NCBI GenBank assembly: GCA_020055645.1
Contig: CM034549.1
Coordinates: 11,807,501-11,871,500 of the forward strand
From: Tomocerus qinae
Taxonomy: Eukaryota > Arthropoda > Collembola > Entomobryomorpha > Tomoceridae
Reading direction: 5' to 3'
Length of the DNA stretch: 64,000 bases
Part shown: positions 1 to 12,351 of the stretch, in pieces
Layout: the number at the start of each line of letters is the position of its first letter
How positions within the stretch are numbered: the first letter of the stretch is position 1
Program-made: the position numbers and the translations under genes
The notes under the pieces: model-generated
Databases searched by the model: none
The model's input: the letters and a program-made list of their open reading frames with translations, nothing else
Told to the model about the DNA's origin: nothing

Positions 1-2606
1 TCAAATAAGGAGTTCTTGGTCATTACAGCAGCTCATTGGTAAGTTCATAGCGTTATTAAAAATCATGTACAGCTTAGGATAAAAATAAAATATGTCTTCA
101 ATATTTTATAGTTTGTCTAATACAATGCGGAGTAAGAGAGTCCGACCTATTGAAGACTACAAAATTGTGCTCGCACCTGTCAGCAGTGACTATTCGACTA
201 ATTTAGGAAGCAGTAAATCTCAGATTTTCTCAGTGAGTACCTTTTCATAAAACTGACGATTTAATTGTTTTTGTAATTATTCTGGATTGTTTCTAACTAT
301 TTGTACTATTTTACTTCATTTACAGGTGAAAAAGGCTATTATTCATCCGAACTACGACTATGATTTGTTACAATCTGATTTGGGGCTAATATTGCTGGAT
401 GGAGAGCCCAAACTCTCGGATGTAACTCTTCCAGTTTGCTTCCCTACAAAGGATATGGCTAATAAAGAAGTCAAAGGAATGGGAATGGTAAGATTTTCTT
501 GAATGAACCGAAAAGTTGGCTATCTGTGCTATTATAGTAAAAAGAATTACTTCACGAACAAAATTACAGTTGGCTGGATTTGGAGTGGATGAATCTACAC
601 AAATATCAAAAGTACTGAATTTTGCTAAATTACCAGTAACCGATGCTAATGTATGCAACAGAGCTTTGGGAAAGGAACTGACTAGCATCGAGTTTTGTGC
701 TGGATTTGCTCATGGAGCGAGGTATGAAAACAGATAATATAATATCGGAGCTGATTTTTATTAGTGTTTTTATTTTTAGTGTTTGTAGCGGTGACAGCGG
801 CGGGGGCCTCATTTTCTTGGATCCACTCAGCAAAAGACTTTTCATTCAAGTAAACTGTTATTTTTACATCGGAGAAGTACTTTTGCCAACTAGTATAGCT
901 TGGTGATTTAAATATTGATTTAATTTCAGGGAATAACAAGCAATGTGGATCTAAGACCTCTAACACAGCTGAAATATTGTCAAAATTACAATACCTTTAC
1001 GCGTGTATCTTCCTTTGTTGAATGGGTTTATGATACTGTTGACGAGTGGTCTTGCGTGGATTGTGACCTTGTATTCCAGGTGAGCTACATAAAGCACATT
1101 ACGTATAATTTTCATGTTTTGGCCTGATTTATTGAAAAATTAATTCTCTCCTTTGGCAAATAGGGGGACGTAAATGGATTGCAATTTAATTCAAAACTAG
1201 GCTATCCTCAGGGTAAGATTATCTTTCTATTTTATCTTTCCTGTGTGTTTGTGACAATTGAATGACTCATGTTTGTTAATTTAGGTCCCGCATCTGACGG
1301 AAGTTTTAGAGTGACGGTTTATTACAATATCAAAGATAAAAGTAAACCTTCCTATATCTACTAGAATAATTAATACTTTCAATCTCAATATTTGATGATG
1401 ACTGAGTGTCATCCAAATATTTCCAGTGCGTTGACCTATAATACAATATTACATGATTTTACTTAACCCTTTTGAAGGCAAGTACACAGAATGGAAGATG
1501 AGAAAATGCTCTTCACTTCCAAGCGATTGGAATAACGATAGACAATTTTGGGTGGATATCCATGGGCAATGTCTGCAGTTCTTCGAAGGGACATATTGTT
1601 CTGGTCGATCTTTAGTGCTACAACCTACACCTGAATCAAGTACTTTTAGATGGAATTTTCCCGACTACTCGATGCATTCGGTGAGTATTTGCGAAGAAAC
1701 AACTTCAAATGGGAATGGCAATTCAGGAGACAATGCCTCTGGAGGTTCAACCATCGGAGAAGGTAGTAGTCGAACTGTTGTAATAATTCTTGAGATAATA
1801 ATCTGCTATGTATTCTTATGGAATAAAATCCCTTAGAGCACAAACATAAATCAGCGAATTGTATGATTACTTTTTTCAGAAAAATACCAGTTGCAATTTC
1901 TTTAAAATAAGCTTTAGTATTAAAGAAAACTTATTTAACACACCCATTGCAAATTCCTTTCCCATCCTACATGGAATTAAATAGTAATTTTATTGTTGTT
2001 TTTGAAAGGAGGCAATTCGTATGAAGCAGTTGGTTTACAGGCACACAATTTGTATCGTATGAAGCATGGAACCCCTCCAGTTCGTCTGAGTGACAAGGTA
2101 ATTAAACAATTTCTGCATGCATAAGTGCGTCATAGCACTGGACTTGTAGATCATTCTTTGTTATCTTAATTGCTTGCACTATCAAGTCTCATGAATATTA
2201 TTTCAACTTGTGGGTTTAATAATTTAACTTTTTATGTCAGTTGAATATTCAAGCTAAATCTCGAGCAGACGAGCTCATAAGACAGACCAAATTGGAGCCT
2301 TCAAGGGAAGGCGGAGAGAATCTGTTCGAGATCACTGGAAGTCAAGACAGCTCTCCTGAAATTGTTGAGCAGGCTGTAAAAATGTGGTACAATACCATTG
2401 AGAATTATAGTTGGAAGAATCCACAAGCAACATCCTTCTCACAAATCGTTTGGAAGTCAACTACTGATATTGGCATAGGAGTCTCTCGATCTGGAGCGAG
2501 AACAGTTGTAGTTGCTAAATACTCTCCACCAGGAAATATTTACTACTATGGACCAAATGGAGACCGGGCTACGTATTTCAGAGACAATGTATTACGTCCT
2601 CGCTAA
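1..2606 (+). CDS. Gene A: S1 serine protease fused to a CAP domain (5'-partial)
   Basis: Eleven joined exons: 1-38, 112-232, 326-487, 570-721, 780-849, 930-1079, 1164-1212, 1285-1341, 1478-1762, 2009-2097, 2241-2606. All phases agree, giving 512 residues after the window edge. The sequence opens at the catalytic His (TAAHC across the first intron). The catalytic Asp follows in SDLGLILL and the Ser in CSGDSGGG, so the chymotrypsin-type triad is complete. Specificity position 189 reads Ser, so it is probably not trypsin-like. After the protease come about 100 residues resembling a beta/gamma-crystallin fold (FFEGTYCSGRSLVL, then FPDYSMHSVSIC) and a short Gly/Ser linker. A CAP (SCP/GAPR-1-like) domain ends the protein: AHNLYRMKHG, GGENLF, QIVWKSTTDIGIG, PPGN. 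It is presumably secreted, but the signal peptide lies upstream of the window. Genes B, C and D are paralogues. A poly(A) signal at 3123 may end the transcript. Confidence 0.85.
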
Positions 2607-4575
2607 CTTTTTAATCTACTATTTTTATAATGATAATCATCAGGAAGCGATGAAATGGATCATTAAAATAGGCGATAGGCAGCTATTTGTATTAGAATGG
2701 TAGTGATTAGTGATTAGGCATGTAGGATAGAAAATTAAATATTTAAACAACGAGACTGTTAGTATTTTGGTGGTGATTGCGGTTCAGCTTAGATTTAGAT
2801 AATATTATCCTGTATTTACTAGGAACTGCTTACTGGCTTATTGAAAACTGTTCTTTCTTTTCAAAGAAAACTTAATTGCTCTAGTAATCTATATTTTGAG
2901 TAATCTACACATTCTTATAAGAATTGTTATACGTTTTCGTTTACGCCTGTTATCGTTTGTATGTTTTCGAACTTAAAAGCGTATAGCTTACCTATTTAAT
3001 GTAGACTAAAGATTCGTCACAATATTGTATTACATAGTATCTGTTGAATGACGAAAAACACAATGCTAGGTTTTACTGATTGTTGTAACATTACTTATAT
3101 TGTGTCACTGAAATTGTCTATTAATAAACTATTTATTTTTCTTGTGTAGTTCACATGTACATTGAAATTGGGTCGACATAATTTTTGCATTTTATACAGG
3201 ATTCTGTTGTATTTTCTCAGATTTTTTATACTGAATCCCTGTAAAATGATTTACAGTATGACAATATCAATCATGGATCTATTGTACAACAGTTGACGAT
3301 GTGTTGATTAAAGATATCGGTTATTTAGCTTGGTGAACAGGAATTGTGATAAAAACCTATTAGATTTCTTACTGCCAGTTACTAAAAGAAGTAAATTGAG
3401 AATTGCCACTATTGTATAAAATTTTCTATTCAAACATGGATATTTTTCTAGAAAAGGGAATTTCTTGAGAAAATCAAAAGATTTTGACTGATAAATTAGA
3501 TAATTGCAGGCTGGCAAGGGATGTATCATAAATAGAAACGGTACTACAGACACGTAACACAAACATGCATCAGATGGTTTATCAATGATGATTTTAATCT
3601 CTTAACAGTAGAAAATGCATTGTTTCGCATGGAAAAGTGCATGTCATTAGTCATTATAGGTACATATAGGTAATAATTAAAGCAAACACACTTTCAATCT
3701 CAATATCAACCAGAAGCTACTTACAAATGCTAACAGACTCATGCAACGTGCCATGTACGATGTAGAATCCACTATATTATATTTATAGAGAAACTACTTC
3801 CGTCTAAAAGGATCGAGGATGACTTAACTTAATCGCACGGTAAACATATTAATTACATTCTTGGGACTACAAGGAATGTTTTTCCCTTTATCAAATAATA
3901 AATATCATATCATCATAGAACTGTGATGTGTCTTCAGCCATTTAGCTACAAACAATATGCAATCAAAGAAACTAGTACTATTACGATTCACAAATAAGTA
4001 GCAATGTGCCGGTACTAAAAAAGCCTGTTGATAATATAAGTTGATGTTAGCGGCACAAGTTAGCAATGTTCTATTTACGCTTCATTAGTGCAAAAAGGGG
4101 TTAACAAATTTGGTTGCTTGTTAAATTAGTTCTACGAATTGTTTTGGAATTAGGAACTAATTGTGTATGTATGTATTCACAGTTTGTGATTAGTTTTTGT
4201 TCTGGTTAGTTGCTGCTGTGCGATGGGAAACTGGGATACAAATGTCATAACAGATAGCAGTAGAGCAAGTGCATTTTTTTGCAATTTGCACGAGATTCTG
4301 TAACATGCACACAATCATATTGCAACTAAACAATATAAAGAACAAAGTCTATACCTCAAACAACTAAATTAATTTTAACAACTCAAACCTCATAAATAAG
4401 TATGTAAATATGATGCTGCAGAGAATGTGCCACAAATCTAGTACAAATCATATCGATTAAATATAGTTCCTCCTTTTACTCAGTTTGAAAACGTGACAAG
4501 TATAATAAAACAAGTCTTGCTATCTAAATTCTCATAATATGCATTGTTACAATGTAAACAAGAAATAAGAACACA
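2607..4575. other. 3' flank of gene A and intergenic DNA
   Basis: No supported coding exon on either strand. AATAAA at 3123-3128 is a plausible poly(A) signal for gene A. The rest is AT-rich DNA without repeats I could recognise. Confidence 0.5.
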
Positions 4576-4955
4576 TCATCCGCATTCACACTTGGTCTTA
4601 TTTTTAGCCATGCACAACCTACCATTATTTTTTAATTTTAATTGAATTGGACAACAATGAATTATGCAAGGTCCATACAATGCACATGGTAGACAACATT
4701 TTCCACAAGGAACAACTTGAAGAATTCATACATAAATAGATTAAAGTTTCCCACTGGCAATTTCATGAGTAATTTCTCAAAGAAACTTTATGCATTGAAT
4801 TTTGGTAAAAAAAGGTAACATCATAGGGATACGAAAATAATGGCAAGATGCATAAATCTGGCTTTCAACTTGACACATACACTGCTTCATTTCACGATCA
4901 TAAATTAAAGTAGGTTTCACCCTTTTTGTATTTTGTAGGTAGGTAGTGGTGGTTC
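4576..4955 (-). CDS. Candidate cysteine-rich small protein, last two exons
   Basis: The minus-strand frame from 4715 to the stop at 4576 codes about 46 residues with ten cysteines, in the order C-x2-CC-x2-C-x5-C-x3-CC, then three near the end. That is far above what AT-rich noncoding DNA should give. It is preceded by a CAG-like acceptor (AAG at 4716-4718). It joins in phase to an upstream exon, open from about 4955 and ending at 4881 with a GTATGT donor; that exon reads VKPTLIYDREMKQ. The intron would be 165 bp. No upstream exon with a signal peptide was found, so the start is unknown. It could be a disulfide-rich secreted peptide or the C-terminal end of a larger gene. Function unknown. Confidence 0.35.
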
Positions 4956-5672
4956 AATGCAATTGCACACTTGTAAGTAAGTAGAATGAGTGATAGGACT
5001 TGATTTGACAAGACATTGAATTGACTTTGTAGGTAAGGTGCATTACCAAGTTACTTTTCGTGTAATGACAAGCCTAGGCATATCAATACATGTAAATAAT
5101 CGAAGTTTGTGTACTTTTAACTTATTGGCAGACTTGTCTAGTTGCTTGTTAACTATTATTTCCCATTAAAAATGTCTCGTCATTGTCACCCATCATTTGA
5201 TAGTACTAAACTACTCTACTACCTTAGTACTTGGCTCATTGTCTCTAATAAAATGTTTTAAACTACATAATATTATACTCTCGTTAATCTCTAATAAGGA
5301 TTATAATAGCTTTTTTCCTTACTATACACAAATGTCTCTTTCGCGACGCGAGAGAGTTTAATCTAAATAAAATATACCTACATAGTGTATACATTGGTTA
5401 TTGCAGTTCATCATGGGAAGAAAACCAGTTTACAATCAGAGTAGTTAATATAGAGCTCTATCCCATCACCTACATGCATGAATGAGGGAAACCGGTAGTG
5501 CATTAATTACTGCAGAGCTATCAACGTCAAATCACATAATACACACAGCAAAACATCAAGTATCATCGCACACATCATCTCATCATTAAATGGAAGCAAC
5601 CCCAACCTGTTAAATACTATAATATAATCCATTCTAATAGAAAAGAAAATAAGTAGGTATATTGCCACTTAC
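4956..5672. other. Noncoding stretch
   Basis: I see no supported gene. A short GC-containing inverted repeat lies near 5338-5358 (ctctttcgcgacgcgagagag). It is probably chance, or a minor regulatory sequence. Confidence 0.4.
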
Positions 5673-6357
5673 CTGTAATTTCCAATGGAAAATGAGACAA
5701 AAGTGTTTCAGTAGTGTAGTAGTAGTATCACGATACGACTCCTGTTTTCTTATTCGTCTGCTGCCTTTGTTATGAGATACACTCCGTATATTATATTCAT
5801 TATGTATAGCATTTAGATTCAATTTCTTCATTCCTACCTGGGTGCTTTGTCTCTTTATTGAATTGCAATTGAGTCGTATGTACATACCTTGCAATAATAT
5901 AATTGGAGTACTTTGCTATATTTTCTCTCTCCATATCACAAAATAATCTTCTGTTCTTCAACTATTTTAAATCCTAGTGACTCTTCTACATGTAAGTACT
6001 TCTTTTGCATAGAAGGTGGATGTGGGTGTGAATTCCATCATTAGTTATAAATCTTAGTGCAAAAACAGAAGTTTACCTGAAAACACCTGTTCATCTGATT
6101 GCTAACAACTAAACATACACACACATTATTAATATCAATAATAATTCTTCATACTAACTTGCCAAGCGTGGGCAGCTCCCTATATTATATAATTTTATAT
6201 CGTACATTTTACCTGTCAAGTGAGACGATTGTCTACTCAAAACAGGCTCTTTGTATTTTCTTTGAAACGGATCTTCTCCTTGTTTGTTTAGTCTGCGAAT
6301 GGAATCCTTCAAGTCAACGTTTGCATCCAAACACTCCAGCAAACTTTGAACACAATT
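5673..6357 (-). CDS. Candidate antisense exons of an unrecognised gene
   Basis: Two minus-strand segments join in phase. The exon from at most 6357 down to 6213 contains SLLECLDANVDLKDSIRRLN and then PVLSRQSSHLT, and ends in phase 1 at GTAAAA. The second exon, 5764-5673, reads SRRIRKQESYRDTTTT and ends at a perfect GTAAGT donor. An alternative exon with good splice sites lies near 5850-5890. The residues look protein-like, with a leucine-spaced helix followed by a polar tail. I recognise no family and found no start codon. These exons and the cysteine-rich exons at 4576-4955 share a strand and might belong to one gene. Weakly supported. Confidence 0.25.
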
Positions 6358-6478
6358 TTAACTAACATTGCTATTTACGTCACAAACTATTCTAGTTTTC
6401 AAGAAAAACGAATAATCGCCAATACATTTTGATTTTCTCCAAGTTTTGAAAAATTAATCAGTGATTTTCACAAAGAAG

Positions 6479-9332
6479 ATGGAGAAAATTTTATACATTG
6501 TTCTTGTTACAATACTTTCTACGGCATCAACTCAAGCACAGGATCTCACTTGCCCTCCGTTGATCCCCAACTCTGTAAATTCCTAATCACTTTTTGTATT
6601 TATTTGACTTTTTAGTGGAATGCTTTTCCGAATCACATGGATATGATTTATTTATCTAAAATGATACTAATACTTTAGGGTGTTGTCGTTCGATGCAAAT
6701 CTTTGGAGAAAACTTCCTTTTCGTCTATTGATTGCACTAGCGACCTCCCAATAGGATCCGAAGCCAGTTATGCTTGCAAGAAGTATTATGTCAGCTCTGA
6801 TGGAGATGATACTGGAGGAAAACTTGTATGTGGGGAAGATGGGAAATGGTCAAAAATGTCAACATTTGATTCATTCTTTTGTAATTTAGGTAAATATCTT
6901 TGGGATTAAAATTACTTTTCTTTGCGCAATAAATTCATGCAAATCTTTGTTTAGAATGTGGAGTTCCTGTAAATTCTTCCCTCAACACAATCTCCTCATT
7001 CATTGAAAATGATGGACAATTCTTCTTCGAAGGGGAGATTTTTCCTTGGCATGTAGCTATTTTCAGATCTTTTGGAGGACCAAATTCCAGAAAATTCGTT
7101 TGTGGAGGAACACTAGTAAATCCATCCAATAGGGGATTCCTGATTTTAACATCTGCCCATTGTCTTACAAAATCTAAAGACTCAGTCGAAACAGAAAACC
7201 CTAGCGTTTTTACAGTTGTTTTAGGACCCATCAGCACGGACTATTTAGCAAATCAGCAAACACCAGATTCTCAAATCATTCCTGTAAGTTAAACCTGATA
7301 TTCCTATCACTTGCATAGTAAATCGTCATCCTCTATAAGCATATAACGTGTGTTAATTGATTTGATTTGAATTGTTTAAGGTGTCGCAAGTGGTTATCGA
7401 TGGAGAATATGATCCTCGTAATTTCCAATCGGATATTGGTGTCATGCTTTTGGAAGGTCGTGTTCGAATAAGCGACAAAGTGCGACCAGCTTGCTTTCCC
7501 AATCGTTCTGTTGCAAATGCTCAAGTTCAGCCAGGAGTTGAATCCTATGTAAGATTCATATACACTTAATTTGAAAAAATATATCTTCCTAAGTTTCATA
7601 AAGCAACATAGAATATATTATTGATCAATCAATGCATATAGGGATCATTTAATTATTTTGGTTTATTTTTACTAGATTCCAGTAATTCAAAATGAGGAGC
7701 TGCATTACCAAGATCAAGTTAAATTAATTGTTTCAGAACAAGGTGAATGTCGAAGGGAGTGTAGCAGAATGCCAACAATTACAGAATTCTGTGCTACACA
7801 TACTCCAGGTACTATAATTCCCAATCACACATTGTGTCGTTTGTTTAAGCATGTCTTACAATTCTCATACAATACTCTAACATGTACTAGGATCAAAAAA
7901 TTAACAAAAGTGTGTATTGACAAAGAAACTTTTTCAATGCTATGTGAAAGTGAGATGTAATACGCTGTGCTTTAGTTCATAAACCTTGGTACCTAATTTT
8001 TACTGAATGATGTGTTGAACTGCACCTTTTGTTGTTTTGTCAACAGGCTCTCTCAAGTTGGCCAAGTCAGACAGCGGAAGCGGTTTGGTTTTTTCTGAGT
8101 TTTCAGATGATCCTAAACGTTATTATATACAGGTATGTAGAAATGTTATTGTTGCGTATATGTACCTATTTAATTGTGTGACTTTTGCCATTTGATATAT
8201 CATTGTAGGTCTGATTACCTATTTCTTAATCTTAATACCTTTGAAAACGGCTATGAGTCTATCTTATGCAAAGATAAACAAAAAATAGTGTCTTAATGGT
8301 TTCCTGTGTTGATTCTTCGCAGGGGATAATGACAAAAGTGGCAGATAAGTCAGAAAGGTGTGCTAAGTACCATTCTTTCACAAGCATCAATGTTTTTACA
8401 GACTGGATTAACAAAGTTCACGAAGAACTGTTAGAACAACAACGAGGAATTTCTTCTGCTGTAAGTTTAAATATTATTTGCAAATAAATACATTTCTTCT
8501 ATAATATTTATGATTTTATGTTCTAGGAGGTTCCTATTACCATTGTAAATACACCAAAGCCATTTAAAACAACCACAACGACAACACCAGCTCCTACGAC
8601 TACAATATCAACAACTACCGAATTGCCCACAACTCCATTTGCCGTACCGGATTCTCCTTCTACAGATTTATCTGCTCCTCTTAATTTCCCAGGTAAATTT
8701 CTTAATTCCCCAAAGAATTTCCAAGAATCTAACAAATAAAAATCATTTCAGAGCATGGCATGGTCGGACTTCGATATCATAACATGTACCGTCGTAGACA
8801 CCAATCCCCCGATGTGAAGCTGAGCTCTAAAGTAAATAAATTCTCTTGAATTAAAATAGGGCATTTTTGTTAAGGTTATTTTATTTTCATTGCTACTTAT
8901 CTAGATTGATAAATTAATCTTAACTATGGTTATTTACAGTTGTCAAAGGAAGCACAAATGTGGGCAGATTACTTGCTGAGAGAAAATAAATGGGAATTCA
9001 CAACTGGAAAAGATTACTCGGAGAATATATTCCAATATTTTGGTCCTGTGAGTAATACAGATGCAGTGAGATTGGCAGTTAAGAATTGGTACGACTCTAT
9101 CAACAAGTACAACTGGAACAAGCCAGAAGCATCGACGTTTACGCAGCTAGTTTGGAAGTCATCAACACATATCGGTATAGGAATTGCAAACAGAGGAACA
9201 AAGACAGTTGTTGTTGCGAACTATTACCCTAAAGGTAACGTGTACTATCTTGGACTTGGAGATAGAGCAAAGTATTTCAGAGATAATGTTCTGCCATTAC
9301 GTGGAGGGGAAGAGGAAGAGGAAGCAATCTGA
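6479..9332 (+). CDS. Gene B: secreted sushi + S1 protease + CAP protein
   Basis: Ten exons: 6479-6574, 6679-6889, 6955-7283, 7381-7548, 7676-7808, 8047-8132, 8323-8460, 8527-8692, 8752-8831, 8940-9332, giving 599 residues. The start is the ATG opening a signal peptide (MEKILYIVLVTILSTASTQA). Next comes a sushi/CCP-like domain of about 75 residues with paired cysteines. The S1 protease has FPWHVAIF, CGGTL, His in TSAHC, Asp in SDIGVMLL and Ser in KSDSGSG. The usual Cys before the active Ser and Gly193 are changed (A-K-S-D-S), so the substrate pocket is atypical. A Thr/Pro-rich, probably O-glycosylated linker (exon 8527-8692) leads to the CAP domain (RYHNMYRRRH, SENIF, TQLVWKSSTHIGIG). Likely an extracellular processing or recognition protein. 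AATAAA at 10101 is a candidate poly(A) signal. Confidence 0.9.
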
Positions 9333-10830
9333 GACTAAGTAAAAGTAAGAGTCTCTCGTCGTAATCGTACTATAATGTAGGTAATAATAATGCATATATA
9401 CGAGGGAATGACATTATCGTAGTAAAACGATAAGAAATCACATTGTAGTACTTAAAGTAACAATCACTCGCATACAACTTGACGAAACAACGCAAAAATT
9501 GTTTTATGTAAACTTATGTACTTGATTGGATGATACTTTACCACGTAGAATGTGTGAGAATGCACTTTTGCGATAACCACAACGGACATATACACGACTA
9601 CCTACCAATACTCAGACTTATATAGACAAAGCAAATAGAAAATAAGTGAAAAATAAGTGTTAGCTTGTTACTGTTCTGTTCTCGTTCAATGTACTTACTA
9701 TACACACGTTTTTATTACTAAGGATGTCATGTAAGAATGCTAATAAGTACTAGATGCGTTTTTAATATTATTATTAATCTGACAAGAACTTGATGGAATG
9801 CAGATAGAAAGAAGAGTAGAAACATCGAAACAAATATTTTAAGACTGCCATGTACCAAGTTAGAATCAAATGTGGAAGTTATACCCTCAATACCATCTTG
9901 TTGAGTTGACTATTGCAAAAAAAGATTATTAGTGCATTTTTACTGTTGCTGACAAACTATTTAGTATTAGTAAATGCATTTGTTTTTGTACAGCGTACAT
10001 TGTACATAGTATTATTAATCAACTTTCTATCTTGGTTTATGTAGTTTAGCCTTATAATAATGGCATGATCATGTGCTTTTGTCGTGTCAAATACTTTTGC
10101 AATAAATATTTATGACTTTCGCAAAAATACTTTTGATTCCATTTTACTGGGACTCAAATGCATGCACACCCTCAAGACCCAAACTACCTAACCTGTTAAT
10201 GCTGTATTTATTATATCTGCTATCCTAGGTGATTGAACTGATCTTCAGAATCTTCACACTCATTAACATTATATTTATGAGCAGTTTACGAGCGAGATCT
10301 CTCTAATGTTTCTCTTAGCATGACAAAGCGACTTTAACTTCTACAGGTACCAACAACTAAATACCATAAATACAGAATTTAATGATTATTGTCCTTGAGA
10401 AAATCTTACACTCACGTCACAAAGTCACAAACCAAAAAGGTAGCTAAGCTTAATAATTGTTGCACCTAACATATTTCTGGAGCAAAAACCTCATTATGGA
10501 TACTGCGACGTACACCCCACGTCAACATCCACAAAATTGTTTCCTTTATGATCATCGTTCTGTTAAACAACAATAATTATAACATTTTTGCATATTATCA
10601 TCTACCTAATTCTATTGCCTTACTTAAGGCCGGCAATACAGATGGACAGAAATATCTATTTGCTGTTTATTTCCCACCTGTGAATTATTTTGCACTCGTT
10701 CCAAAACGGGATGTGGCAGTAATTGAATAGTTTCATGCTTGGATAGGTCAAGTTGAGATAGGTCACTGCTATTTACTTTAAAGTTTCATGCTTTAGTTCA
10801 TCAACAATCCTAAAAACAATAAATTCTACC
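9333..10830. other. 3' flank of gene B and intergenic DNA
   Basis: Contains the probable 3' UTR of gene B and the promoter region of gene C. Short open frames near 10548-10730 have no splice context or family resemblance. I see nothing else. Confidence 0.5.
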
Positions 10831-12221
10831 ATGAATAGGTTTTTTACGTTACATCTTGCTTTTCTCCATATTTCATGCATTTTGAATTTCGTATCGTCAT
10901 ACTGCCCACCATTAGTCGGTCCAGAGGTTCGTTTTACTATCTTTAACTTGACATACAGATATTATATGCGCTATTTTCTAGCATCTTATACCCTTGGAGG
11001 TACATTTTAGTAAATAAAATTCGTAATTTTTATTTAGAAGACAAAGATTTCCTGTAGACTCCCCAACGATTCGCAGTTTTCCAATTGCTCCTCCTCCTGG
11101 CTACCAAATGGGACAATTGCTCGCTATGAATGCGAAACAACTGAAGATAAGATCAGTGGTTACATTTTGTGCTTGACGTCTAATGATCATTCCATTCATA
11201 AAAAAGAGAGCGCAAATTCGACAGATCTACCTTGTGACTTAAGTAAAATGGAGTTTTACATTTTTCTGATTGCATAAAAATATATTTGTGTGTACTAATT
11301 TTGTGTTTCTCTAAAATGCAATCTAGAACGAGACTTTTCCGTTCCAGAAATCCATATATTTGTAAGATTTTGAATTTCTATTGTGCTTATAATTTTATCC
11401 ACTGAAATGACAATTCTTAAATCAATTAGGGCTATTTACCAGCTATGAATTTTACAACACCAAATCCAAATTATTACGAAAGTGATTCTACCGCTAATAT
11501 TACCTGCGATGATGAAGATGAAAATGATATCCAATTAGTGGAAGGTATTTTTTATGATTGTATACTTCTTTTGTAAATAATTGATAATAAGGAATTTAAT
11601 GCCAAAATTCACAAGGTTTGGAATATCATACAGATTACGAGAGATTGGCCCTAAAAATGCATAATACCTTTCGAATTCGCCATGGATCACCTCCTTTAAA
11701 GCTAAGGAGTGATGTAAATAATTTTTTCAATGATTTAAACAATTAGAATAAGAACTATCTTTAGATTAGATATGAACTAATGTAAAGTTGTAATTGTCAA
11801 AATCTACATTTTTGTTATACAGCTAAGTGTTGCAGCACAAAAATGGTCTGATCATCTCTCTGAAAATGACATATTCGATCTTTCCAAATCCGATTTCTTT
11901 GGACAGAATTTATTCAATTCACAATCAAAAAATAAAATTCAAGCTATAAGTGATGCCACTCAAAATTGGTACTACGAGGGGATGAAAGCTTACAACTGGA
12001 CCAACATTGAAAAAAATTGGGAGAATTCTTTAGCTTTAAATTTCGCTCAGCTTGTTTGGAAATCAACAGAATATTTGGGCATCGGCATTTCTAACTGGAG
12101 TGGCGACCAAAATGGAAGTGTTGTTGTAGTATACTATTATCCTACTGGAAATGTAGTAACGGAAACTGAAGAACCTCCTGGAAAACACTTTATAGAAAAT
12201 GTTCACCCACTAAATACATAA
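10831..12221 (+). CDS. Gene C: secreted sushi + CAP protein without protease domain
   Basis: Six exons: 10831-10926, 11038-11242, 11327-11361, 11430-11544, 11616-11713, 11823-12221, giving 315 residues. Exon 1 is 96 nt, the same length and phase as in gene B. It encodes a signal peptide followed by CPPLVGPE, the same sushi start as B. The second exon carries the cysteines of one CCP-like module. Where B has its protease, C has only about 50 residues in two small exons (VPEIHIF, ITCDDEDEN), with no His, Asp or Ser motif. The CAP domain follows (MHNTFRIRHGSPPLKL, GQNLF, AQLVWKSTEYLGIG, PTGN). It is best read as a paralogue of B that lost, or never had, the S1 module. Confidence 0.85.
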
Positions 12222-12351
12222 AAGTAGGCTATGAACTCATTGGTCTTTGGAAATGGGGAAATTCTCGAAAATTTGCTTTGAATTTACGAAAATGGTTTCG
12301 GTGGAGAGCTTTTAAACTGCAAAACGATGATAACATATGTAAGAAGGACGC

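Noticed and set aside
1453-1479. Start codon at 1453 as the beginning of a separate gene
   Set aside because: The upstream exons of gene A join in phase to an acceptor at 1477, so this ATG lies in the preceding intron.
5338-5358. GC-containing palindrome as a promoter element
   Set aside because: Too short and isolated to assign a function.
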